Source: Verrucomicrobiia bacterium
Lineage (GTDB): Bacteria; Verrucomicrobiota; Verrucomicrobiia; Verrucomicrobiales; Akkermansiaceae
Length of the DNA: 64,000 bases
NCBI GenBank assembly: GCA_030430455.1
Contig: JAUIJB010000006.1
Span: 31,643-95,642, forward strand
Direction of reading: 5' to 3'
Shown one piece after another: positions 17,361-27,500 of this stretch; positions within the stretch are counted from its first letter, which is position 1, and the number at the start of each line of letters is the position of its first letter. The notes under the pieces are model-generated. The model searched no databases. It saw nothing but the letters and a program-made list of their open reading frames with translations, and was not told where the DNA came from. A program made the translations under genes and the position numbers.

Positions 17361-20300
17361 ATGATTCCCCGACTCCATGCCGTCTGCCTGTGGCTCGCGA
17401 CCGCGGGCCTTGCCGCCGCCACGCCGGCTGTTGACTTGAGGGTCGATGGCTGGACCTCGCCGCTTGGCCTCGACGACCCGCGACCGCGGTTCAGCTGGCG
17501 CATGGAGGCGGGTGGGAGCGGCGCGGCGCAGTTGGCCTACCAGGTCCGCGCAGCCAGTGCAGCTGACATGCTCGAGCAGGGCGAGGCCGACTTGTGGGAC
17601 AGCGGCCGGGTCGAGTCGGCGGAGTGCCTGTCGGTGCGCTACGCGGGCAGGCCGCTCGAGTCGGGCCAGTCCGCCCACTGGCAGGTGCGGCTGTGGGACG
17701 CGAGCGACGGGGAAGGCGAGCCTGGTCCCTGGTCGGCGCCGGCGCGCTGGACGGTGGGGATCCTCGACGCGGCGGACTGGAACCCAGGGACCCGCTGGAT
17801 CACCGACGCCAGCCTTCTCGAGCTGCGCCGGGAGAAGCTGGGCTACCGCTCGCGGGAGGCCGCGCCGGCCGACGAGAAGTGGGTCCAGCTCGACCTCGGC
17901 CGGGTCATCCCGCTCGACCGGCTGGTGCTGCGAGCGGTGCGCCACTCGGTCGAGGAGCGTATCGGTTTCCCGCGGCGGTTTCGTGTCGAGGTCGCCGATG
18001 AGCCCTCGTTCGATGATCCACGTGTCGTGGTGGCGGAGAAGGACGAGGACTTCAACCAGTGGATCGGCACCATCGACCTGCCACTGGACGGGGTGGCGGC
18101 GCGCTACCTTCGTTTCGTGGCGACCAGGCTCCGCGAGTCGCGCGACGGAACCTGCCTCGCGTTGAGCCAGGTCGAGTTGTGGTCGCAGGGGGAAAACCTC
18201 GCCCCTCAGGCGGAGTTCAGCGCACTCGATTCGATCGAGGACGGGCGCTGGTCGCTCGATGCGATCAACGATGGGCTCGGCATTCCCGGCAGCAGCGCGG
18301 ATGCCGCGAGGACGATTCGCCTGCGCCGCGAATTCACGGTGGCTCCCGGGATGCGCCGCGCCCAGTTGCGCCTTGCCGGGCTCGGCCACTACCAACTCAC
18401 CCTGAATGGCGAGTCGATCGATGCCGACCAGCTGATGATCCCCGGGTGGACCGACTACGCCAAGCGCTGCCTCTACCAGACACACGACCTCAGCGGGCAC
18501 CTGCGCGAGGGCACCAACGTGCTCGGCATCACCCTCGCCGGCGGGTTTTTCAACGTGCCGGCGGTCAGGGGACGCTACCGCAAGCTGAGCACCGAGTTCC
18601 GCCCCCTGATGGCCTGGGGGGAGATTCAGCTCGACCACGAAGGCGGCAGGCGGGTCGTCATCCCGACCGACGAGCGCTGGGTGGTGAAGCCGGGACCGAC
18701 GACCTTCGCGCACCTGTTCGGCGGCGAGGACTTCGATGCCCGGCTCGAGGAAGCCGGCTGGGCCTCGCCGGGCGCGCCGGATGAGGGATGGCAGCCAGTG
18801 ACCACGACCGAGGGACCCGGCGGGGATCTGGCCGGAACCCGGGAGGCCTCGCCGCCAATGCGGGTGCACGAGACCCTGAAGGTGCAGAATGTCCGCCGGA
18901 TCGATGAGCGCGCCGCGGTGCACGACTTCGGCCAGAACGCCTCGATGATGCCGCGCCTGAAGGTGCGTGGGCCGGCGGGATCGGTGGTGCGGATGATTCC
19001 GGCCGAGCTGGTCCGCGACGACGGCCGGGTCGAGCGCGGCTCGGCCGGCGGCGGCTCGGCTTGGTGGCAGTACACCCTGCGGGGTGACAAGGATGGCGAG
19101 AGCTGGAGCCCGGCATTCTTCTATCATGGCGCCCGCTACCTACAGGTCGAGCTTGAGCCGGCCGATGGGGGCGGCGCGCTGCCGGTGGTCGAGTCCATCG
19201 AGGCGCGGGTGGTGCACTCGGACTCGGCGTCGATCGGCTCCTTTGCCTGTTCGAACGATCTGTTCAACCGGATCCACCGCCTGGTGTGGTGGGCGCAGCG
19301 CAGCAACATGGCGCACGTGCTCACCGACTGCCCGCACCGCGAGCGGCTCGGCTGGCTCGAGCAGTACCATCTCAACGGGCCCTCGCTGCGCTACGGCTGG
19401 GACCTCGGCCGGCTCTACCGCAAGTGCTTCCGCGACATGGCCGCGGCCCAGCAAGCGGACGGCCTGGTGCCCAACATCGCGCCGGAGTACGTCGTCTTCC
19501 ACGGCGACTTCCGTGACGCCCCGGCCTGGGGCAGCGCCATCATCCTCGCGGCATGGCAGCACCACCTGTTCACCGGCGAGCTCGACCCGCTGAGGGAGAA
19601 CCTCGCGGCGATGCAGGGCTACCTCGACTACCTCGGCAGCACGGCCGAGGGGCACATCGTCGACCACGGGCTGGGCGACTGGTATGACGTCGGCCCGAAG
19701 GCGCCCGGTCTCGCCCAGCTGACGCCGGTCGCCCTGACAACGACCGCTATCTACTATGAATGTGCGAGAACGCTGCGGCGCATCGCGGAGCTTTGCGGGG
19801 ATCCGGAGCTGGCCGCTGAGCTCGGCGAACTCGCGGGCGAGATCGGCGCGGCTTTCAACACGCGCTTCCTTGACGGGGAGAAGGCCAGCTACGCGACGGG
19901 TTCGCAGACCGCGTTGGCGATGCCGCTGGCGCTCGGCCTGGTGCCCGTGGAACTGGAGCCCCGGGTGCTCGCGGGCCTCGTTGGGCGGATCGAGGAGGAT
20001 GGCTTCGCCGTCACCGCGGGCGACGTCGGCTACCGCTATGTCCTGCGGGCGCTGGCGCAGGGCGGGCGCTCGGACGTCGTCGTCCGGATGCTGTCCCAGC
20101 GCGAGCGGCCGGGCTATGCCTACCAGCTCGACCGCGGCGCGACCTCGCTGACCGAGGCCTGGAGCGCCAACCGGCGCAATTCGCAGAACCACTTCATGCT
20201 CGGCCAGGTGGTCGAGTGGTTCCATCACGACCTCGTTGGCCTGCAGCCCGACCCGGCGGCGCCGGGGTGGAAGCACGCCATCCTGCGGCCGGGTCCGGTC

Positions 20301-20498
20301 GATGGCGTGGAGTGGGCCGAGGCGAGTCATGAGGGGCCGTATGGGCGACTTTCGCTGCGCTGGGAGCGGCAGGGCGACCGGCTCGACCTGAGCATCACGG
20401 TGCCGCCGAACACCACCGCGACCCTGCAATGGCCGGAGGGGTGGGGTGACACGGTCAAGCTGGAGCCCGGCCAGCACCAGCTCAGCGCGGAGCGTTGA
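17361..20498 (+). CDS. GH78 alpha-L-rhamnosidase, secreted
   Basis: A 1045-residue multidomain enzyme. A signal peptide (about 1-20) is followed by the family's fibronectin-like domain (VDLRVDGWTSPLGLDDPRPRFSW), a discoidin-like insert (about 165-290; KWVQLDLGRVIPLDRLVLR), a jelly-roll domain (about 330-500), a linker sandwich and the (alpha/alpha)6 barrel. The motif TDCPHRERLGWLEQ (about residue 654) holds the general acid, and a second acidic cluster is near GDWYDVGPK. It hydrolyses terminal alpha-L-rhamnose, as in rhamnogalacturonan. The discoidin insert suggests extra carbohydrate binding. The start at 17361 is the ATG directly before the signal peptide; the open frame upstream is not signal-like. 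Confidence 0.93.
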   Translation: MIPRLHAVCLWLATAGLAAATPAVDLRVDGWTSPLGLDDPRPRFSWRMEAGGSGAAQLAYQVRAASAADMLEQGEADLWDSGRVESAECLSVRYAGRPLESGQSAHWQVRLWDASDGEGEPGPWSAPARWTVGILDAADWNPGTRWITDASLLELRREKLGYRSREAAPADEKWVQLDLGRVIPLDRLVLRAVRHSVEERIGFPRRFRVEVADEPSFDDPRVVVAEKDEDFNQWIGTIDLPLDGVAARYLRFVATRLRESRDGTCLALSQVELWSQGENLAPQAEFSALDSIEDGRWSLDAINDGLGIPGSSADAARTIRLRREFTVAPGMRRAQLRLAGLGHYQLTLNGESIDADQLMIPGWTDYAKRCLYQTHDLSGHLREGTNVLGITLAGGFFNVPAVRGRYRKLSTEFRPLMAWGEIQLDHEGGRRVVIPTDERWVVKPGPTTFAHLFGGEDFDARLEEAGWASPGAPDEGWQPVTTTEGPGGDLAGTREASPPMRVHETLKVQNVRRIDERAAVHDFGQNASMMPRLKVRGPAGSVVRMIPAELVRDDGRVERGSAGGGSAWWQYTLRGDKDGESWSPAFFYHGARYLQVELEPADGGGALPVVESIEARVVHSDSASIGSFACSNDLFNRIHRLVWWAQRSNMAHVLTDCPHRERLGWLEQYHLNGPSLRYGWDLGRLYRKCFRDMAAAQQADGLVPNIAPEYVVFHGDFRDAPAWGSAIILAAWQHHLFTGELDPLRENLAAMQGYLDYLGSTAEGHIVDHGLGDWYDVGPKAPGLAQLTPVALTTTAIYYECARTLRRIAELCGDPELAAELGELAGEIGAAFNTRFLDGEKASYATGSQTALAMPLALGLVPVELEPRVLAGLVGRIEEDGFAVTAGDVGYRYVLRALAQGGRSDVVVRMLSQRERPGYAYQLDRGATSLTEAWSANRRNSQNHFMLGQVVEWFHHDLVGLQPDPAAPGWKHAILRPGPVDGVEWAEASHEGPYGRLSLRWERQGDRLDLSITVPPNTTATLQWPEGWGDTVKLEPGQHQLSAER

Positions 20499-20560
20499 GC
20501 TTTGGAGATCGGTTGCGGGGCCTTCCGAGGCGTTGGGCAGGGCGGCCCGCGGACTCCGCA

Positions 20561-20574
20561 ACCCCTGCAGGGTT
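20561..20574. repeat. REP-like palindrome left of the RAYT gene
   Basis: ACCCCTGCAGGGTT is a short palindrome 119 bases before the transposase start. A 12/13 match, ACCCCTCCAGGGT, lies at 21914-21926 on the other side of the gene. Confidence 0.6.
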
Positions 20575-20590
20575 GTCGGTTTCACCGCAA

Positions 20591-20642
20591 ATGATGCCAC
20601 GCGAACGATGCCGCAGATGATGCCAGCAGATGATGCCAGGCA
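20591..20642 (+). repeat. Four 13-bp tandem repeats upstream of the RAYT gene
   Basis: Units beginning ATGATGCCA or ACGATGCCG start at 20591, 20604, 20617 and 20630, exactly 13 bases apart. Three of the four share the 9-mer ATGATGCCA. They resemble iterons and overlap a TACAAT hexamer at 20643-20648. Confidence 0.8.
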
Positions 20643-20692
20643 TACAATAGATTGACGGGCGGGTGTGAGTTTGGTAGGGAAGTCGTAAGTCG

Positions 20693-21847
20693 ATGAAAGC
20701 GAGTGCTGAACGAGATGCGGAGGCGGTGAAGGTGGCGGGGTTGCCGACGGGACTTTATCCGGGCGGATTCAGGCGCGGGAAGGGGCCGGGGAGACGGCGG
20801 ATTCTGGGGCCGGAGTGGTGCTCGAATTGCTACCACGTCATGAGCCGGACGGTCGGCGGTGAGATGCTCTTCGGGGTGGCGGAGAAGGAGGCATTCTGCC
20901 GGATCTTGCGACGCCTGGAGCGCTTCGCCGGGGTGGAGGTTCTCACCCACGCCGTGATGGGGAATCACTTTCACCTCCTGGTGCGGGTGCCGGAGCGGGA
21001 GAAGTTCTTGCGGCGTTTTGACGGAGAGGCGGGGGGAAAGCGGCTGTTGGAGCACCTGAAGCTGCTCTACTCGAAGGGCTACCTGAGTGCGCTTCGGGCG
21101 GAACTGGCGGACCTCCGCGAGAAGAAGATGACGGCGGCGGTGGAGGAGCTGCTGGACCGCTACCGCAAGCGCCTCTGCAACCTGGAGGTGTTCGTGAAGG
21201 AGCTTAAGGAGCGCTTCTCCCGATGGTTCAACAAGCACCACGGGCGGCGCGGAACTCTGTGGATGGAGCGCTACAAGTGCGTGCTCGTCGAGAACGGCGA
21301 GGCGCTGCGGACGATGGCAGCCTACATCGACCTCAACCCAGTGCGGGCCGGCCTTTGCGAAGATCCAAAGGATTACCGCTGGTGCGGCTATGCCGAGGCG
21401 GTGGCGGGCAGCAAGCGTGCGCGACGGGGCCTGTGCCGGGTGCTCGATCGGCCGCTGGACTCGTGGAGCGAGCGGCCCGCGAAGGCGAGCCTGACGGCGG
21501 CGGAATGGTATCGCTGCTGGCTGTTCGAGGATGGCATGGAAGTGCCCGAGGCCGCCGGGCAGAAGACGGGGCTGAAGGGCCGCAAAGGACGCAAGGGGAT
21601 CCGTGCGGATACGGTGAGGAAGGTGCGAGAAGGCGGCGGCAAGTTGTCGCGGGCGGAGCTGTTGCGTTGCCGGGTGAGGTATTTCAGTGATGGTGTTGCG
21701 ATCGGCAGTCGCAGCTTCATCGAGGGGGTCTTTCGGGAAAGGCGCGATTGCTTCGGCGAGAAGCGCAAAGACGGCGCGCGGCGGATCCGTGAGGCCGAGG
21801 CGAGTCTCTTTTCATTAAGGGAGCTGCGAGTGCAGGCGGTTGAGTAA
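20693..21847 (+). CDS. REP-associated (RAYT/IS200-like) transposase
   Basis: A 384-residue HUH-type transposase-like protein. The metal-binding pair is in MGNHFHLLVRV (H92, H94), preceded by YHVMSRTVGGEMLF and followed by the RAYT-type blocks GTLWMERYKCVLVE and AAYIDLNPVRAGL. The helix where a catalytic Tyr is often found reads ERFSRWFNKHH, with Phe, so the nucleophile cannot be placed with certainty. An Arg/Lys-rich C-terminal extension (about 280-384) is beyond the usual core. RAYTs are single-copy, host-associated relatives of IS200/IS605 transposases that act on REP hairpins; the palindromes on both sides fit this. No terminal insertion-sequence ends were seen. Confidence 0.88.
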   Translation: MKASAERDAEAVKVAGLPTGLYPGGFRRGKGPGRRRILGPEWCSNCYHVMSRTVGGEMLFGVAEKEAFCRILRRLERFAGVEVLTHAVMGNHFHLLVRVPEREKFLRRFDGEAGGKRLLEHLKLLYSKGYLSALRAELADLREKKMTAAVEELLDRYRKRLCNLEVFVKELKERFSRWFNKHHGRRGTLWMERYKCVLVENGEALRTMAAYIDLNPVRAGLCEDPKDYRWCGYAEAVAGSKRARRGLCRVLDRPLDSWSERPAKASLTAAEWYRCWLFEDGMEVPEAAGQKTGLKGRKGRKGIRADTVRKVREGGGKLSRAELLRCRVRYFSDGVAIGSRSFIEGVFRERRDCFGEKRKDGARRIREAEASLFSLRELRVQAVE

Positions 21848-21909
21848 TGTGAGGAGGCGTGACGGTGTGGTCTGATTGGTGGCCGGATACTGATGAGGTC
21901 GGGCATTTT

Positions 21910-22011
21910 CTGCACCCCTCCAGGGTACTTGGTTGTGGTGGGGAGCCTCGGTCCCGGGGATTCTCCCCGGGTTAAACTCCGGTAGGTCTTCAGCCTTCTT
22001 TCCGGGTGCAG
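21910..22011. repeat. REP-like palindromic element right of the RAYT gene
   Basis: The element is bounded by CTGCACCC (21910-21917) and its complement GGGTGCAG (22004-22011). Inside are ACCCCTCCAGGGT (21914-21926) and a perfect 8-bp hairpin CCCGGGGA/TCCCCGGG (21953-21960 and 21964-21971). The gap from 21848 to 22169 otherwise holds nothing recognisable. Confidence 0.7.
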
Positions 22012-22169
22012 GTGCTCGTGCCTGTCCTCGGCCTTGTTCTAGTCCCCACCGCAGCAGGGGATCTGGGAGGGAAGAGTTTTTCACAGAGGGAAACGAAGGC
22101 AAGTGCGGCGCTGGCCGCAGAGGTGAATGGGAGCAAGGCCTCCGGAATCCGAGGATGCCTACGGATGAA

Positions 22170-24575
22170 CTACGGTGATTCTACGACTTCGAGCTCGGCG
22201 TCGAGCCGGACTTGTTCGCCGGCGTCCAGGGTGAGCTTGCGGGTCTTTTCTCCGGCGATCACCGTGAGCGACCCGGCCCGGGTGGCCTTGATGGTTGCTT
22301 CGCGGAGCTTTCCATCTCTCCACTCCAGCTCGACGAGGAAGCCGCCGCGTGTGCGCAGGCTGCTGACCGAGCCCTTCGGCCAGGCCGCGGGCAGGGCGGG
22401 GAGCAGTTCGATGGTGGTGGCCTCGATGCCACCGCTGCTCTGCAGCAGCATCTCGGCGATCGCGGCGCAGCCGCCGAAGTTGCCGTCGATCTGGAACGGC
22501 GGGTGGGAGGTGAACAGGTTCGGGAAGCTGCCGCCGGTCCAGCGCTTGGTCTTGCCGGCGGTCACCGGCGCCAGCTGGGCGCACAGCAGCTTGTGGGCGC
22601 GGTCGCCGTCGTGGAGGCGCGCCCACATGGCGGTCTTCATCGCCAGGCTCCAGCCGGTGCCGCCGTCGCCGCGGCGGTCGAGCGTCCTGCGCGCTGCCTC
22701 GGCGAGCTCCGGGGTGGTCCGCGGGCCGATCTCGTCCCCGGGGTAGAGCGCCCAGAGGTGGGCGACGTGGCGGTGGTGCGGGTCGGCCTCGGGATACGGC
22801 TCGAGCCACTCCATCAGGCGGCCGTCGGGGCCGACCCGGTTCGGCGCGAGGCGCTCGCGGGCGGTGCTCCACTCGCGGCGCAGCCCGGGGTCGCGGTCGA
22901 GGATGGCGGCGGCGCGCCCGCAGGCATCGAAGAGGTAGCGCAGCAGCTGCTGGTCGGCGGTCGGTCCCATGCAGACGTGGACCGGCTTGTCGCTTCCCGG
23001 CAGCAGGAAGGCGTTCTCCGGCGAGTTCGACGGCGCGGTGACCAGCATCCCGGTCGCTGGGTCCTCGATGAGCATGTCGAGGTAGAACAGGCCGGCACCG
23101 CGGAGGATCGGGTAGGCCTGCTCGAGGAACCCGCGGTCGCCGGTGAACAGGAAGTGGTCCCACAGGTGCTGGCACAGCCAGGCTGAGCAGGACACGGTCG
23201 ATCCCCAGCTGGCCGACTCGCCGGGCGAGGTGAACCCCCATGGGTTGGTGAGCAGGAAGCAGACCCAGCCACGGGAACCGTAGTAGGCCTGGGCGGTGCG
23301 GGTGCCCGGCTCGACCAGCGACCCGACCAGGGCGAAGAGCGGCTGGTGGAGTTCGGACAGGCGGGTGACCTCGGCCGGCCAGTAGTTCATCTGGACGTTG
23401 ACGTTGGCGTGCCAGTCGCCGTTCCAGGGGGTCTGGATCTCCTCGGCCCAGATCCCCTGGAGGTTGGCGGGCAGGCCGCCGGGGCGCGACGAGCTGATCA
23501 GCAGGTAGCGGCCGAAGTCGAAGAACAGCGCGGCGAGGTCGGGGTCGGCCTCGCCCGCCGCGAAGGCGGCGAGGCGCCCGGGGGTCGGGCGCGCGGGATC
23601 GGCCGCCGGGCCGAGGTCGAGCGTGGTGCGCGCGAAGTAGCGACGGTAGTCCTCGACGTGGCGCCGGCGCAGCTCGTCGAAGGACCGCGCGGCGGCCTTG
23701 GCGAGGTCCTCGGCCGAGGCCGCGCGGGCGTCGTCGACCTCGCGGCCGGCGAAGGTGTCGATGTCGCTGGCGGCTGCCTGCAGGATCGTCACCCGGTCGG
23801 CGGCGCGGACCAGCAGGTGGTCGTCGCCGGCGGAGACCTCGCCGCCCTCGGCGAGCACGCGGACCCGCGCCGAGAAGCGAACCCCCTCGTCGCCCTCGCG
23901 GCCGTCGTTCAGCTGGCCGTGGAGCTCGAGGGTGTCGCTGCCGTGGACCCTGACCCCGGCGCGCTCCGGCCGGTCGAGCCGCAGGGTGAAGCTGATGGAT
24001 CCGGGCTGGTCGGCGCTGAAGCGCTGGACGAAGACCTCGTCGGGCGCGCTGGTGAAGGCCTCGCGGTGGTGGGTGACCTCGCCATGCTTGAACTCGACCC
24101 GCGCCACCGCGGTCTCGAGGTCGAGCTCGCGACGGTAGCCGGTGGTTTCACCCTCCTCGGGCAGCTCGAAGTCGAGCCGCAGGTTTCCGAGCACCTGATA
24201 GCAGCCGTAGGGGAGGTTGGCGGACTGGCCGTGGCCCGATCCCTTGCCGGCGCAGGTGAAGGTGCGGTTGACGAGTTCCTCGGCCTCGGCATTGCGGCCG
24301 GCGAGCAGCAGCTTGCGGATCTCGGGAAGCGCCTTGGCGGCGTCCTGGCGGTCGGCGTCCTGCGGCGATCCCGACCACATGCCGCTCTCGTTGAGGACGA
24401 TGCGCTCGTTCTCCGGGTTGCCGAAGATCATCGCACCGAGCCGGCCGTTGCCGAGGGGCGTGCTGGCGGTGAAGTGGTCGGCCGGCTCCTCGAGGAGGAT
24501 GGTCCGCGCCATCAGCGGGGTCAGCGCGAAGATCGCCGCTGCGGCGAAGCAGCGGGTGATGGAGGAGGGTGGCAT
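22170..24575 (-). CDS. GH95 alpha-L-fucosidase/alpha-L-galactosidase, secreted (first copy)
   Basis: An 801-residue GH95 enzyme with a signal peptide (about 1-24). The N-terminal beta domain has TPLGNGRLGAMIFG and NESGMWSGSPQD; the (alpha/alpha)6 barrel has the paired asparagines in NVNVQMNYWPAE (about residue 390), the acid in APSNSPENAF (about 513) and IDGNFGG (about 697). GH95 is an inverting family that removes terminal alpha-L-fucose or, in some pectin-active members, alpha-L-galactose. It is the last gene of a four-gene minus-strand run, eight bases after the GH106 fusion. Only about 44 percent or less identity by eye with the second GH95 at 60.7 kb suggests a different linkage. Confidence 0.93.
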   Translation of the reverse strand: MPPSSITRCFAAAAIFALTPLMARTILLEEPADHFTASTPLGNGRLGAMIFGNPENERIVLNESGMWSGSPQDADRQDAAKALPEIRKLLLAGRNAEAEELVNRTFTCAGKGSGHGQSANLPYGCYQVLGNLRLDFELPEEGETTGYRRELDLETAVARVEFKHGEVTHHREAFTSAPDEVFVQRFSADQPGSISFTLRLDRPERAGVRVHGSDTLELHGQLNDGREGDEGVRFSARVRVLAEGGEVSAGDDHLLVRAADRVTILQAAASDIDTFAGREVDDARAASAEDLAKAAARSFDELRRRHVEDYRRYFARTTLDLGPAADPARPTPGRLAAFAAGEADPDLAALFFDFGRYLLISSSRPGGLPANLQGIWAEEIQTPWNGDWHANVNVQMNYWPAEVTRLSELHQPLFALVGSLVEPGTRTAQAYYGSRGWVCFLLTNPWGFTSPGESASWGSTVSCSAWLCQHLWDHFLFTGDRGFLEQAYPILRGAGLFYLDMLIEDPATGMLVTAPSNSPENAFLLPGSDKPVHVCMGPTADQQLLRYLFDACGRAAAILDRDPGLRREWSTARERLAPNRVGPDGRLMEWLEPYPEADPHHRHVAHLWALYPGDEIGPRTTPELAEAARRTLDRRGDGGTGWSLAMKTAMWARLHDGDRAHKLLCAQLAPVTAGKTKRWTGGSFPNLFTSHPPFQIDGNFGGCAAIAEMLLQSSGGIEATTIELLPALPAAWPKGSVSSLRTRGGFLVELEWRDGKLREATIKATRAGSLTVIAGEKTRKLTLDAGEQVRLDAELEVVESP

Positions 24576-24583
24576 CGGCGGGT

Positions 24584-27500
24584 CTACGGGGCGGGCTTGG
24601 CGAGGTCTTTCGAGGTGGCCAGGGCGATGACGCGGCCCTGCTCGCCGACGCCGCAGTAGTAGTGGTAGACGACCCCGTCGTGCTTCAGAACCCACGGCTT
24701 GTGGGCGAACTCCCGGTCCCAGGGCACGCTTGGTTCGACGAGGTGCGGCCCGTCCCACTTGGTCCAGTGGACGAGGTCATGCGAGGCGGCAAAGGTGTTG
24801 AATGCCTTCGGTTTCCAGAAGGCGCCGAAGTAGAACATCACCCAGACATCATCCATCCGCACGATCTGCGGGTCGCCGGTGATCGCCCAGGGGAGTTCGC
24901 CGCGGTTGTAGACGAGCCAGTCCTCGCCCATGCGCTGCCAGCGCTTCATGTCGCGGGAGACCGCCAGGCCGATCGCCTCGTGCCCGCCGCCGCCCTCTTC
25001 CTTGCCGTTGTAGAACATCAGGAAGGGCCAGCCGAGGCTCTCGGCGGGGTCGCGCATGATGAAGGACTTGTAGAGCGTCTGCGCCTCGAAGGGGCGGGTG
25101 TGAGGCTGGCCGGGGCTGAGCACCGGATTGGCCTCGAAGCGCTGCCACGGCGCCAGGTCGACGGGATCCTCCGCGCTGGCGAGGCCGATCGACAGCGGAT
25201 CGGTCTCGTAGCCCGCCTGGGCGCCGCCGATGTAGGACAGCCAGTGTCTTCCCTCGTGGGTGCCGAGCGTCCCCGGTCCGCCCCAGCGCGTGTCGGCGAA
25301 GGCCAGTCCGGCGGCGGACTGGCGTCGGTCCCAGCCCTCATCGGCGAAATCGAGGATGCAGCCGAGGCGCTTCCAGTTCAGCAGGTCATCGCTTTCCGCG
25401 AGGTAGGTCCGGTAGCCGACCTCGTCGGTGATGCCGATGAAGACCATGTACCACTTGTCGCCGTGGCGGAACACGTTCGGGCAGTCAAGCTTCTCGCCCT
25501 CCTCGCCCTTCAGGACGACGCCGAACTTGTGGGGCGTCCGCAGCTCATCATGGATCCGCTCCATCACCTTGCGGGAGACTTCGCGTTTCTCATCCACGAC
25601 CTTGTCGGGAAGCGGCAGCACGGGCAGGGAAGGCAGGTGGGCCGGAATCTCGGCAAGCAGGACGACCGGACCGAGCAGGCCGGACTCGAGCAGCGGGCGA
25701 TCGGCGGCTGGGTAGGGCGCGTTGGTCCAGGTGCGGCGTTCGTCCGCAGGCAGTGCCGCGTCGGCGACCAGCTGGTTCAGCCAGGTGTTGGTCACCTCGA
25801 CCTCGAGGCGGTTGGTGCCTGGCTTGAGCCTGTCGCTGACATCGAGCCGGCACGGCTTCGCCCAGACGGTGCCGAGGGGCTCGCCGTTGAGCCGGACCTC
25901 GGCGATCTGGTCGACCTTGCCGAGGTCGAGGAAGACGCGGCCGGTCGCCGCGGCGGGTTCCCAGTCGAACTCGCGGGTGTAGCTGGCGGTGCCGGAGAAA
26001 TGGCGCACGGCCGGGTCGTCGTGCTCGGTCCAGCTCGCGAGTGCGCGCGGGTAGTCGACGGCTTCCTCGCGGCCGGGGAACTTCGCGCTCCAGTTGCCGG
26101 CGAGCCGCTGGACCGGAACCAGGCGCGGCGCGTTCTGCGGCGACAAGGTCGAGGCGGCCAGCGGACTGGCCGAGCCCGGCGGGCGGAGCAGGAGGAAGAT
26201 CGAGCCATGCGGTGGCAGCGGCAGCGGCAGCTCGCAGCGGCCGTCGGCGGACTTGAAGCTGGCCGCCTGCTCGCGCCTTCCGCTGACCGCGTCCCACAGC
26301 TCGACCGCGCCGGCCTCGGCGCGCAGCGAGACCTGCAGGTCGCGATGGCGGTCCAGCTGGTTGGAAATGAAGTAGAGCTCGCCCCCGGTGGTGCTGCGGT
26401 GGGTCCAGGCGATGCCCTCGGCGCGATCGCCGCTAGGGGCCTCGAGGGCGAGGAAGTCCGGGGCGATGCCGAACTCGGAGAGGTCGGCGCCCTCGTGGCG
26501 GCCCTCGATGACCGGCAGGCCCTGCTCGCGCCACTGGTCGAGCCGGTCGCGGAGCTCATCCGGGAGCCCGCCCGTCGGGTCCATCCGGCGCGGTCCGGGA
26601 ATGACGAGCGCGGCGTAGCTGGCACCGCCGGGGAGGACCAGCCGCTTGTCCTCGACGCGGCCGCGGCCGAGCAGCGAGTGGAGGTTGATCGAGTCGTACT
26701 GGTAGCCCCGTAGCGGGTCGATCCAGTCGCGCGCGCCGGTGATGCCGGCGGAGGCCCTGACGCCGGGCGGTTCCTCGCGTCGCTCCTGGCCGACGTTGGC
26801 GAGGCGGTCGCGGTCGCGCTCGACCACCTCCCGCCCCATCAGCCCCGGCAGCACCTCGACCAGGCGGTCGGGGGTCAGCGCGCGGCGCGGCATTTCCGCC
26901 CCGCTGAACACGGCGAGGTCGACCACCGGCCGGCCCTGCTGGAGCAGCGCCTGGCAGCGCGCGGCGTAGTCGACCCAGGCCCTGCCCGGCTTCCACCAGG
27001 TCTGGCCGCGCTGGAAGAACAGGCCGACACCGTTGAGCGCGACGCCCGGTTGGCGGTCCGCCCACGGCGTGTGCATGAAGACGTGGTAGGAGAAGCGGTT
27101 GATGCCGAGGGCGTAGTGGAGGTCGCCGAGCGGCTTGAGCATCGCCGGGTGCTCGTCCCACTGCATCCGCAGCTCGGTGAAGGCCTCGGCCTGGACGATG
27201 CGCTTGCCGTAGATGCGCGCGCCGGAGACCGCCTCGAGCAGGTCGTTCGGCTTGTCGTGGGTCGGGCTGCGCAGCCAGAACTCGCCCATCGGGATGTCGA
27301 CGAAGTCGTGGTGGCGCAGGCCGTCGCCGAGCATCACCGGCGCGATGCTCTCGGCCGAGAAGGTCAGGCCCTGGGACTGGGTCCGCTCGCGCAGCGTGCC
27401 GAAGAAGTTCTCGGCGAGCAGGCGGCCGATCGTTTCGCGGAAGTCGCGCAGGACGCGCTCGGACCCCGCGGCGTCGGCGACCGGGTAGCCGGCGAGGGCG

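Noticed and set aside
20561..22011. Complete insertion sequence around the RAYT gene
   Set aside because: No classic terminal ends or target duplications were visible, and RAYT proteins normally do not mobilise their own gene.
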